Shown: in pieces, positions 53,024 to 61,047 of the stretch | Position numbering within the stretch: position 1 is the stretch's first letter | Layout: each line of letters opens with the position of its first letter | Assembly: GCF_016904885.1 (NCBI RefSeq) | Contig: NZ_JADWYI010000001.1 | Coordinates: 620,001 to 684,000, forward strand | Direction of reading: 5' to 3' | DNA length: 64,000 bases | DNA from: Archangium primigenium | GTDB lineage: Bacteria; Myxococcota; Myxococcia; Myxococcales; Myxococcaceae | The notes under the pieces: generated by a model | Databases searched by the model: none | The model's input: the letters and a program-made list of their open reading frames with translations, nothing else | What the model was told of the DNA's origin: nothing | Made by a program: the position numbers and the translations under genes

Positions 53024-55414
53024 ATGCCCGTACGACGAGACGCCAACCGCATCGCCCTGCGCGCCGTCCGCTCCATCCTGGACGCGGCCACCGACCTGAG
53101 GCTCGAGGTCGATGGCCATGCGGTCGATGTCCGCATCGAACGCCTGCCCATCAGGCCCTGGCCCTTGTTGCGACGGGAAGATCAGGATGCGCTGGACGAG
53201 GCCGTCGACGGTCCCTGGCCCGCGGCGGTCCAGGCTGTCTGCACCTGGAAGGGGGGGTCCCAGACGCTCCGGCTCGAGGCGACCTTCTGGTCCGCCAAGG
53301 GAGATGCCTATCACCATTTCATCGCCCTGCGTGTCAACATGGCCGACACGGCACGGCAGCTCATCTGGATTTCCCTGGCATTGCTGTTGAGTGGAGAAGC
53401 GGACGGCGCCGAGTGTGAAGTCCCCACGCTCATCAGCGTCGTCAAACGCAAGGAAGAAGGCGCCGATTACGGGCTCGTCGCGTTGAAGCAGCTCGTGGCG
53501 CGCTCCGGCCTTCCCCTCTACTCTTCTTCCCGGGCTGATACCTTCCGGGTGCGACTGCCGGAAGGGGAAGTCCTGCCCAGTTCCGCCGAGGCTTTCCGTC
53601 GGCTCATCCACCTGGCCTTGCTCAAATTGCCTTTCCTGGCGCGAGAGGAAGTCGCTTCGGGCGCGATCACCCTGCCGTGGTTCCAGCCCACGCCCTCCGC
53701 GCAGCCATCGCCTTCCAAGGGGGAGCCAGACATCGTCCCCGGACGCGTGAGGCTCTTTCCGCTCCCGGGGGGCGTTCGCCAGTACAAGGCCACCCTCGAG
53801 GCCTTGCTGGAATGGATCGGTGAAGCACCTCGGACCGTGCGCGAGTTCGACGAGCATCTTCAACAGCGCTACGACGCGAGAGGGGTTGTCCCGCGCCAGC
53901 ACTATCGGAGGCTGCTTGGTCACCTGGTGCTGGTGAAGGAAACGAACGACCGGATCGAGCTCTCCGATGGTGGCCGGGCCTATCTCGACTCCCGTGACCC
54001 CCTGATGCTCTTCGATCGGCTCGATGCGGCGTACGAGGGCGTGCTCGAGACGCTTGTCATCGCGGTGGTGCTGGGAAGGGCCGGAACGCGTCAGACCCAT
54101 GACCTCTTGGAAGAATTGCTCGATGTGGACTGGCAGTCCTATCGGCAGACCAACGTCCGGCAGAACTGGCTGCTGTCCCTGGGGCTGACCGAGCGTGATG
54201 AGCAGGGTGATGCCCCCACGGAACTTGGTCTGACGGCAATGCGGCGGTACGGCGAGGCCGAGCAACTGCAAGAGAAGATCACCAGGCTGCGAACCGAGAA
54301 CCTGGAGCGCGTAGAGGCCCGTCCAGTCCTGGATGACGAAGCGCTCGATGAGGACGAGGACTCCCCCCAGGGCGACTCCTTGGCGTCAGGCGCCAGTCCC
54401 CTGGCGGATGCGGGGGAGCCGGCGGGTTGGAACGCGGACCGGCTGGACCTCACCCGGGACCATGTCCAGCCACACCTGGGCGCGCTCGAGCTTCCCGCGG
54501 GGGTGATGGAACGGGTCTGCGCGGCGCTCTCGGCGGGCAAGCACCTGCTGCTCATCGGTCCTCCGGGAACGGGCAAGACGGAGCTGGCGCACGCCCTGGC
54601 CCACGCGGCGCGGGCCGAGGGCTACTGCCGGGGGCTCTTCGAGGCCACGGCCTCCGCCGACTGGACGACGTACGAGACCATCGGTGGCTACGCGCTCGAT
54701 CGGGACAAGTCGCTGCGCTTTCGCGCGGGCGCGTTCCTCCAGGCCGTGCAGAACTGGCAGTGGCTGCTCGTGGACGAGCTGAACCGGGCGGACGTGGACA
54801 AGGCCTTCGGCGAGCTGATGACGGTGCTGGGGGGTCGGGGCACGGACACACCCTTCGAGCTCGACAGCGGACGCCGGGTGTCCATCGGCTTCGATGCCGG
54901 GCGGACCCATCGCCTCTCGCGCACGTTCCGGGTCGTCGCGACGATGAACACGTGGGACAAGACGTCCCTCTTCCGCCTGTCCTACGCCGTCCAGCGCCGC
55001 TTCGCCGTGGTCCACATCGGCATCCCCGAGGACGAGACCTATGCGCGCCTGCTCTCCCGGTCCGTGTTGGACCCGGGGGTGGATCCGCCGCTCGATGAGC
55101 CCACGGTGCGCCGGCTCTCCCTGCTCTTCCAGCGCAAGGGCCTGCTGGGCTTGAGGGACATCGGTCCCGCTGTCGCGCTGGACATCGTGCGCTACATGCG
55201 GCGGCGCGCGGCGGCGGGAGACGCTCTGGCCGAGGCCCTCGCGATGTTCCTGCTGCCCCAACTCGAGGGGCTCGATCCCGCGAGCGCCCGGAAGGCCCAC
55301 GCGCTGTTCACGGAGGCCCTCGCGGGGTGGACCTCCGAGACGGCCCTGCGGGAGCTGAAGGAGCGCTGCACGGAGGTCTGGCCTCCGGGCTCCCTCTCCG
55401 GAACGGGCGCGTGA
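53024..55414 (+). CDS. McrB/MoxR-like AAA+ protein with long N-terminal region
   Basis: The 796-residue product has about 430 N-terminal residues of unknown fold with helical, winged-helix-like stretches. The AAA+ domain is at about 470-760: Walker A GPPGTGKTE near residue 512, Walker B WLLVDELNRAD near 585 and the sensor-1 segment VVATMNTWDK. The DELNRAD form is typical of McrB-type GTP/ATPases. The next gene, coupled by GTGA, encodes a PD-(D/E)XK protein, so the pair resembles McrBC-type restriction, which recognises modified or invading DNA. The N-terminal third has lower GC than the rest. Confidence 0.82.
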   Translation: MPVRRDANRIALRAVRSILDAATDLRLEVDGHAVDVRIERLPIRPWPLLRREDQDALDEAVDGPWPAAVQAVCTWKGGSQTLRLEATFWSAKGDAYHHFIALRVNMADTARQLIWISLALLLSGEADGAECEVPTLISVVKRKEEGADYGLVALKQLVARSGLPLYSSSRADTFRVRLPEGEVLPSSAEAFRRLIHLALLKLPFLAREEVASGAITLPWFQPTPSAQPSPSKGEPDIVPGRVRLFPLPGGVRQYKATLEALLEWIGEAPRTVREFDEHLQQRYDARGVVPRQHYRRLLGHLVLVKETNDRIELSDGGRAYLDSRDPLMLFDRLDAAYEGVLETLVIAVVLGRAGTRQTHDLLEELLDVDWQSYRQTNVRQNWLLSLGLTERDEQGDAPTELGLTAMRRYGEAEQLQEKITRLRTENLERVEARPVLDDEALDEDEDSPQGDSLASGASPLADAGEPAGWNADRLDLTRDHVQPHLGALELPAGVMERVCAALSAGKHLLLIGPPGTGKTELAHALAHAARAEGYCRGLFEATASADWTTYETIGGYALDRDKSLRFRAGAFLQAVQNWQWLLVDELNRADVDKAFGELMTVLGGRGTDTPFELDSGRRVSIGFDAGRTHRLSRTFRVVATMNTWDKTSLFRLSYAVQRRFAVVHIGIPEDETYARLLSRSVLDPGVDPPLDEPTVRRLSLLFQRKGLLGLRDIGPAVALDIVRYMRRRAAAGDALAEALAMFLLPQLEGLDPASARKAHALFTEALAGWTSETALRELKERCTEVWPPGSLSGTGA

Positions 55415-56637
55415 GCACACCCTGGGAGGAGTTCCTGCGAGAGCATTTCCCGGGGTACCTGCTGCCCCATTCGCACCGCGCGCGCATCGGGGTGGACGAG
55501 GCCACGCGCTTCCTGGAGCGGCTGACGGGCGAGCCCCGGGCACTTTCCCGCCTGCTCGGCACCAGTCTCCTGGCGGGGCACCTGGAGGAGTTGCGGCGCT
55601 TCGCGCTGGACAGCCTGCCCCGGCTGGTGCGGGAACTCACGGGGCGTACGGAGGTTTATCCGAAGACGTGGGAGGGGGGCTTCCAGGGGCGCCTGGACGT
55701 CCGGGGCACGCTCCTGCGTCATCTGGCGGGCGAGGAAACCCGCTTCATCACCCGGGCGCGTCGGAGGCGGTTCGACCTTCCAGAGCAGATCCTCGTCCGG
55801 ATGACCGTGCAGCGGCTGCTGGGACTGCTGGCCGAGCTGCGCCTGGCGGGCGTGACGGCTCACCACGGCTGGAGCGCCGAGGTCCAGGCGTATGAGGGCC
55901 AGCTGGAGCATCTATTGAAGTCCACGGTGCTGCGGGAGGTACCGGAGGAGCGGCCCGGCGCCTTCCATCTGCGCGCCGCGGAGCTCGCGCGCCATGACGC
56001 CTACCACCTCGCGCGTGACTGGCATTTATACCTGGAGGCGTTGAACGCGCGCGACCCGGAGCAACTGGCGCGGCTCCTGGCCGAGGGCGCGCTCGTGCCC
56101 CTCAAGGATTACACTCGCTTCGAGCTCGCGGTGGCCATCCAGTTGATGCGGGCGCTCGAAGCGCGGCTCGAGCGTGTTCAACCTGGACGCTGGACCCTCC
56201 GCAGGACCCTGGTGGTGCCGGACCGTGACGAACTGGCGGAGTTCCGCCGGGAGGACGGGGCCTGGGTACGGCTCTTCTATAATCAGGCGATCCTGGCCTC
56301 CGGGGCGGCGGAGGCCGGTGCCCGGCACTACTTGAATCAAGGGGGCCGCATGCGACCCGATCTCACCCTGCTGGTGCATCCGCCGGGAGGGCCCGAGCGG
56401 GCCACCGTCGTGGAGATCAAGCACTCATCGAACCCGGAGACCTTGCTCGCGGGCTACAAAGAGGCCCAGCTCTATCGCTGGGAGTACGCGGAGCGGTTGA
56501 CGGGCTGGCCCAAGGCCGTGCTTGTCTCCTCGGGACCCATCGAGCGGCCTCCCCAGCGGAGCGATGACGTCATCGCCGTGGATTGGGCACACTGGGTCCC
56601 CGAGGAGGTTCTGGAGGGATTGCTCGCGGGGCTCTGA
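55411..56637 (+). CDS. McrC-like PD-(D/E)XK nuclease partner
   Basis: GTG at 55411 overlaps the AAA+ stop (GTGA), and this start is preferred over the long frame from 55327. The 408-residue product is mostly helical. Its C-terminal third carries MRPDLTLLVHP followed by ATVVEIKHSS, the D...(E)xK pattern of PD-(D/E)XK nucleases. The arrangement AAA+ followed by nuclease is that of McrBC. The nuclease should act with the upstream ATPase. A kinase-fold gene follows by 30 bases. Confidence 0.75.
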   Translation: MSTPWEEFLREHFPGYLLPHSHRARIGVDEATRFLERLTGEPRALSRLLGTSLLAGHLEELRRFALDSLPRLVRELTGRTEVYPKTWEGGFQGRLDVRGTLLRHLAGEETRFITRARRRRFDLPEQILVRMTVQRLLGLLAELRLAGVTAHHGWSAEVQAYEGQLEHLLKSTVLREVPEERPGAFHLRAAELARHDAYHLARDWHLYLEALNARDPEQLARLLAEGALVPLKDYTRFELAVAIQLMRALEARLERVQPGRWTLRRTLVVPDRDELAEFRREDGAWVRLFYNQAILASGAAEAGARHYLNQGGRMRPDLTLLVHPPGGPERATVVEIKHSSNPETLLAGYKEAQLYRWEYAERLTGWPKAVLVSSGPIERPPQRSDDVIAVDWAHWVPEEVLEGLLAGL

Positions 56638-56667
56638 TGCCGACGGAGCCCACACGGAGGGAAGCGG

Positions 56668-57768
56668 ATGAGCCTGGAACAGGAAAGACAACACGCTCAG
56701 ATCGCCTGGCTCGCCTCGGGTCGACCCCTGGAGGTGGGGGAGCGTTCCACGCTCCCCCTCCCCTTGGAGACCCTGAAGTCTCTCACGGCCGAGTCCTCGC
56801 ACGTCATCCAGACGTTCGACTCCGGGCTGACGGCCTTCGTGTATCGCATTCGCGTGGGAGGCCGGGATTGGACGCTCAAGCGTCAGCGGCCCGAGAGCCT
56901 CGTGCGCAACGTGGATGGACAGACCTCCTTCCTCAACGAGGTGCAGCGCCGCGCGGACTTCACCGCGCTCAAGGCGGACCCCGAGCGGGCGCCTCGGTTC
57001 ACGCACATCGTGGAGACACGCTATGCCTCCCTGCTCGACGGCGTCATCCTCTCGCCTTGGATTGAAGGCGAGCGGCTCCAGCGCTTCGACGCGCGGGTGT
57101 ATGACCAGCTCTTCGGCGCGATCGTGAACCTGGAACTCGCGGGCTTCTTCGAGTGGGACTTCTGCCCCGGAAACGTCCTGGATGACGGCGAGCGGGTGAC
57201 GCTCTTCGACTTCGGGTACATGTATCGCTTCGAGCCGCGCCAGCATTACAACAACAATGGCCTGGCGACACCGCTGTTCCACGGCATCGAGCGCTTCGAG
57301 ACGCGCCACTTCTTCGGCCACCTCGTGCGCAACCCCGAGCGCCTGGACGAGCGGGGCCTGCTCGCCCTGTTCCGCGAGGAGAAGACCGCCGCGCTCACGC
57401 ATTACGAGCACAAGCGCGCGCGGCTGGAGGCCCTGGGCGCCGAGGCGCACGTGTTGCGCTGGCAGGAGGACATCAACGCGCGGTGGCGGCGGGCCCTGGA
57501 CGGCGACGACGCCCTCGGGCGCCTGTACCTCGTGGAGGGCTTCCGCTCGCATGTGCTCGACCTGTTCGACGACGTGCACGGCCGCTCCTGCACGCCCACC
57601 ACGCTCACGCGGGCGGAGTGGGTGCTCGGGGTCCTGCGCGAGCACTTCACCCTGCTGCGCGAGGAGCGGGGCCTCTTCTTCGGCGACGAGGCCCTGAGCC
57701 AGCCGGAGCTGCTGCGCAAGTACGCGCAACTCCGGGAGAAAGCCCGGGAATATCAGCTTCCCGGCTGA
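56668..57768 (+). CDS. Kinase-fold phosphotransferase trailing the McrBC-like pair
   Basis: The 366-residue product has a good GGAGGGAAG ribosome site and lies 30 bases after the nuclease gene. The kinase-like core shows a Lys in WTLKRQRP, a catalytic-loop variant GFFEWDFCPGNVLDD and the metal-binding LFDFGYMY. The spacing D...N...DFG matches APH/RIO-like small kinases rather than Hanks kinases. Its substrate is unknown. The tight spacing suggests it belongs to the defence operon, though it could be an unrelated neighbour. Confidence 0.72.
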   Translation: MSLEQERQHAQIAWLASGRPLEVGERSTLPLPLETLKSLTAESSHVIQTFDSGLTAFVYRIRVGGRDWTLKRQRPESLVRNVDGQTSFLNEVQRRADFTALKADPERAPRFTHIVETRYASLLDGVILSPWIEGERLQRFDARVYDQLFGAIVNLELAGFFEWDFCPGNVLDDGERVTLFDFGYMYRFEPRQHYNNNGLATPLFHGIERFETRHFFGHLVRNPERLDERGLLALFREEKTAALTHYEHKRARLEALGAEAHVLRWQEDINARWRRALDGDDALGRLYLVEGFRSHVLDLFDDVHGRSCTPTTLTRAEWVLGVLREHFTLLREERGLFFGDEALSQPELLRKYAQLREKAREYQLPG

Positions 57769-57774
57769 GCGCCC

Positions 57775-58272
57775 CTACTGGGTCTGGCCCGTCACGGTGA
57801 GGGTGGTGGTGCACGCCTGACTGGTGGAGCGCACGTCCGTGGTGGTCAGCGTGGCGGACAGCACGCGGCGGCCGTCGCGCAGGGCGACGGTGCCGTTGAT
57901 GAGCACGTCCAGGGTGAGCGTCTGCTCGCTGCTGCGGTTGGCGAGCCGGGTGGTACGCGTCTCGACGCGGAAGGAGCCGAGCATGTCCGAGTTGGAGGCC
58001 AGGTAGACGTCCCCGGACAGGGGCACCTCCAACTGGGTGGTGGGGTCCACGACGTGCAGCAGGACCTTGCGCCGCTCGTTGCTCTGTTGAATCTCGACGC
58101 TGGGTGAGAGCAGGTAGGGGCTGAAAGGACACTCCCCCACGGGGACGCTGTCGGCGATGGAGTAGACGCCGGAGATGTCTGGACAGCCCTGGGTGCAGGG
58201 CGCCTGGGCGTTGTCACAACCCGCGGCGGCCAGCGCCAGGAGGAGCACGGAGATGCCAGTGGATCGAGCCAT
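57775..58272 (-). CDS. Unrecognised lipoprotein
   Basis: ATG at 58272 (MARSTGISVLLLALAAAGCD) gives 165 residues with a lipobox ALAAAGC (Cys19). The mature part is beta-strand-rich and includes CDNAQAPCTQGCPDISGVYS, a Cys-rich start after the lipid site. It resembles lipocalin- or sandwich-type small lipoproteins but has no signature motif. It is convergent with the kinase-fold gene, just 6 bases away. Confidence 0.72.
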   Translation of the reverse strand: MARSTGISVLLLALAAAGCDNAQAPCTQGCPDISGVYSIADSVPVGECPFSPYLLSPSVEIQQSNERRKVLLHVVDPTTQLEVPLSGDVYLASNSDMLGSFRVETRTTRLANRSSEQTLTLDVLINGTVALRDGRRVLSATLTTTDVRSTSQACTTTLTVTGQTQ

Positions 58273-58380
58273 AAGGCCCCTAGGCTGTGCACGGTCCCGG
58301 ACGCGGGCAGTCCAGGGCCTCACGGCGAGTGGAGCACCTGTGCACGTTTGGATAGAGGGGCCGACCAGTGGCGGACAGTT

Positions 58381-58842
58381 TCAGCGCCGATCGAGGATGC
58401 GACCCTTCGCGTCGATGGCGTAGACGGCGCCCGCGTCGAGGAGCTCCTCGGTCAATCCACAGCGCTTGAGGTCTGGCACGAAGGCCACGAAGACCACCGC
58501 CTCCGCCTCTCGGGCGTGCACCAGGGTGTCGTAGGTGCTCGGTCGAGACAGGCATGCGGCCACCCGGCGGTCGGGGTCCTCGGTGCTGAACGCGCTGCCG
58601 GGAGGAAGGAAGTCGTCCAGGGCGATGCGCAGCGCGGCGAGCGTGGGTCCCGAGAGTCGGGTGCCCTCCTCCATGGAGTCCGGGAACCGGACGGTGGCGG
58701 CCTCCTCGGGCGGCGCATGTTCGGGCTTCTCGAACCGGTAGAAGCCCAACCAGGAGCATCCGCTCGCCATGCCCGCGAGCAACATCAGACCCAGCGATGT
58801 CTTGAATGTGCACGACAGACCGGGCTCTTGGCGTGAAACCAT
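58381..58842 (-). CDS. Small lipoprotein, paralogue of the one at 15.5 kb
   Basis: I use ATG at 58842; the ribosome site is poor, so the start is uncertain. The signal ends LLAGMASGC (Cys29). The mature part shares AALRIALDDFL, a Cys-containing segment with STYDTL, VVFVAFVPD and GAVYAIDAKGRILDR with the lipoprotein at 15507-15941. Both are members of one small family. This copy is not next to a JAMM-type gene. Function unknown. Confidence 0.68.
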   Translation of the reverse strand: MVSRQEPGLSCTFKTSLGLMLLAGMASGCSWLGFYRFEKPEHAPPEEAATVRFPDSMEEGTRLSGPTLAALRIALDDFLPPGSAFSTEDPDRRVAACLSRPSTYDTLVHAREAEAVVFVAFVPDLKRCGLTEELLDAGAVYAIDAKGRILDRR

Positions 58843-58904
58843 GGGGGGAGCATGGGGCACTCCACTGGAGCGTCTCAAGCGCTTTGGGGATAAGAGGCTC
58901 TCTC

Positions 58905-59669
58905 GTGAGCACCTCCCTTCCCGCGGCGGATGAAACCCTCGACTCGATTGGCACCGCGGGCGTGCGGGTGTTGCAGCGCCGGGGCGGCTATCGCTTCACG
59001 CTGGACGCGGTGCTGCTCGCCGCGTTCGCCGCCGCCGAGGCCCCGTCCGTCCCGGGTCCCCTCCTGGAACTCGGCGCGGGCAGTGGCGTGGTGTCCTTCC
59101 TGCTCGCGTGCCAGTTCGGCCTCGGTCCCGTGGATGCCCTGGAATTGCAGCCCGAGGTGCATGCGCGGCTCGTGCGCGCCGTGGCCCTCAATGCCTGCGA
59201 GGGTCGGGTGCGCCCGCTGCTCGGCGACCTGCGCCAGGCGCGCGCCCTGTGGGCCCCGGGTGCCTACGCGCACGTGGTGTCCAACCCGCCCTTCCGTCCC
59301 CGGGACGCGGGCGTGCACAGCCCCGACCCCGAGCGCGCCCTCTCCAAGCAGGAGGTCGCGTGCGAGGCCGCGGACGTGGTGGCCGCGGCCCGGCATGCCC
59401 TGCCGCCCGGGGGCCGCGTGAGCCTCGTGTACCCCGCGGCGCGCGTGGCCGAGGTGCTCGGGCTGCTCGCCGCGGCGCGCTTCTTCCCCGTGGCCCTGCG
59501 CTTCATCCACGCGCGCGCCGAGGCGCCCGCCACGCGCTTCCTCGTGCATGCCGTGCGGGACCGGGCCCGGGAGCTCGCCGTGCGCCCGCCCCTCGTCGCC
59601 CATGGCGCGGGCCCCGGCGGCTACTCGCCCGAGGTGGCCGCCCTCATGGACCCCCCCCGCGCCGGGTAG
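58905..59669 (+). CDS. tRNA1(Val) A37 N6-methyltransferase-like (TrmN6) protein
   Basis: GTG at 58905 follows AGAGG; product 254 residues. It has a class I methyltransferase core with LELGAGSGVVSFLLA, the acidic residue in ALELQPE and the catalytic NPPF of N6-adenine methyltransferases (SNPPFRP). The start (YRFTLDAVLLAAFA) matches the YfiC/TrmN6 family, which methylates A37 of tRNA1(Val). Its 3' end overlaps the convergent esterase gene by 49 bases. Assignment rests on the motif set. Confidence 0.85.
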   Translation: MSTSLPAADETLDSIGTAGVRVLQRRGGYRFTLDAVLLAAFAAAEAPSVPGPLLELGAGSGVVSFLLACQFGLGPVDALELQPEVHARLVRAVALNACEGRVRPLLGDLRQARALWAPGAYAHVVSNPPFRPRDAGVHSPDPERALSKQEVACEAADVVAAARHALPPGGRVSLVYPAARVAEVLGLLAAARFFPVALRFIHARAEAPATRFLVHAVRDRARELAVRPPLVAHGAGPGGYSPEVAALMDPPRAG

Positions 59670-60658
59670 AGGTACTCCAGCACCTCGGCGAAGCGCGCGG
59701 ACCAGGCCGCCTCGGTGTGCTCGGCGCCCTCGTACACCGTGTAGCGCACGTCGTCCTCGGGCCAGCCCTTCTCCAAGAGCGCCTGGTGCAGCCGCGCGGC
59801 GTCCTCCACCGTCTCGGCCTCCTCGTGGTCGCCCTCCTGGGTGCCCATGTCCACCCAGATGCGCAGGGGCAGGGGCCCGGACAGCGCCGCCACGCGCCCG
59901 AGGATGTCCCGCTCGTCCCACCACACCGAGGGGGAGATGACGCCCAGGCGCGTGAAGGTGTCCGGGTACTTCATCCCCAGGTAGAGCGACACGAGCCCGC
60001 CCAGCGACGAGCCCGCCAGGCCCGTGCACGCGCCCTCCGGCCGGGTGCGGTACGCGCGGTCGATGAAGGGCTTGAGCTCGTTCACCAGGAAGTCGCCGTA
60101 CAGGTCCGCGCGGCCCGCGTCCGGGTACTTCTCCGTCGCCGTGTGCGTGTACTCCGGCAGGCGATCCATCCCCGTGTTGTAGATGCCCACGATGATGACG
60201 GGCTCCACCCGGCCGGCGCGCACGAGCGCCTCGGCCGTCTCGTCCACGTTCCACTCCACGCGGGCGAACGCGGTGAGCGCGTCCATCAGGTTCTGCCCGT
60301 CGTGCATGTACAGCACCGGGTAGCGGCGCGTGTCACCCGGGGTGTCGTAGCCCGGCGGCAGCCAGACGATGAGCCGGCGCGCGGGCAGCCGCGCGTCCCG
60401 GGGCTTCACCTCGTGGTGCCGCACGAGTCCGGTGAGCGTGGGCGGGGGATCCTCCGGCGCCCTCCAGGCCGCCAGTTCCACCAGGCCCGGCTCATCCTCC
60501 TCGGTGATCGCATACGCCCGCTCGGTCAGCTCCTCGCCCATCGCACCCTTCCCCGCCTTGCCCCGACCCCGCCACGTCGCCCGGAAGCCCCGCCACGTCC
60601 TCGACCCGAGCGACACCGATGCCGAGTAGAGGCTGTTCATCGCCGTGCGCAGTTTCAT
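59621..60658 (-). CDS. Alpha/beta-hydrolase esterase (enterochelin-esterase-like)
   Basis: I use ATG at 60658 (MKLRTAMNS); GTG at 60703 is an alternative. The 345-residue product has the esterase D-like core: YPVLYMHDGQNL, the nucleophile elbow GLAGSSLGG, DMGTQEG with the likely catalytic Asp nearby and a late His in EGAEHTEAAW. The fold resembles Fes/IroE enterochelin esterases and putative feruloyl esterases; the N-terminal 60 residues are linker-like with no clear signal peptide. The gene overlaps the methyltransferase gene at its 3' end. Confidence 0.85.
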   Translation of the reverse strand: MKLRTAMNSLYSASVSLGSRTWRGFRATWRGRGKAGKGAMGEELTERAYAITEEDEPGLVELAAWRAPEDPPPTLTGLVRHHEVKPRDARLPARRLIVWLPPGYDTPGDTRRYPVLYMHDGQNLMDALTAFARVEWNVDETAEALVRAGRVEPVIIVGIYNTGMDRLPEYTHTATEKYPDAGRADLYGDFLVNELKPFIDRAYRTRPEGACTGLAGSSLGGLVSLYLGMKYPDTFTRLGVISPSVWWDERDILGRVAALSGPLPLRIWVDMGTQEGDHEEAETVEDAARLHQALLEKGWPEDDVRYTVYEGAEHTEAAWSARFAEVLEYLYPARGGSMRAATSGE

Positions 60659-61047
60659 CGCCGCCCCCGGTGCATTCGCTCGGGGCGGTTCATTGCCGGA
60701 CACCCGCGCGCGGACGCGGGGCTCGGGGATGACGGGCGGCCGGAGGGCTCACGGCGGGGGGACGGGGGAGCGGAAGCGCGGAATCGCCAGGTCATGCGGG
60801 CCGGGAGGGCGACAGGCCTTTCCCGTGAAATCGGACACTAGCACGGGGCACCGACCCCTCCGCGCCCGTCTTCGGGTCCACCAGCGGACGCTTCGTTGCA
60901 ATCCCCATATCCCGGATTAAGAAGAAAATTACGCGCCACTTCGAACCCAGGTATGTACCAGGGATCAGCGGCGTGGGGAGGTGGCGTCTGGCGGTCCGGG
61001 AGGCATTCCGGCCCGGACGGGCTTCCGGCGCGGCGGGGGGGAGCGAC
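60659..61047. other. Intergenic region, probable divergent promoters
   Basis: About 390 bases between divergent genes without a convincing ORF. A short AT-rich stretch (about 60890-60935, ATCCCGGATTAAGAAGAAAATT) probably includes promoter elements of the histidine kinase gene. Frames running through it lack a ribosome site. Confidence 0.4.
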
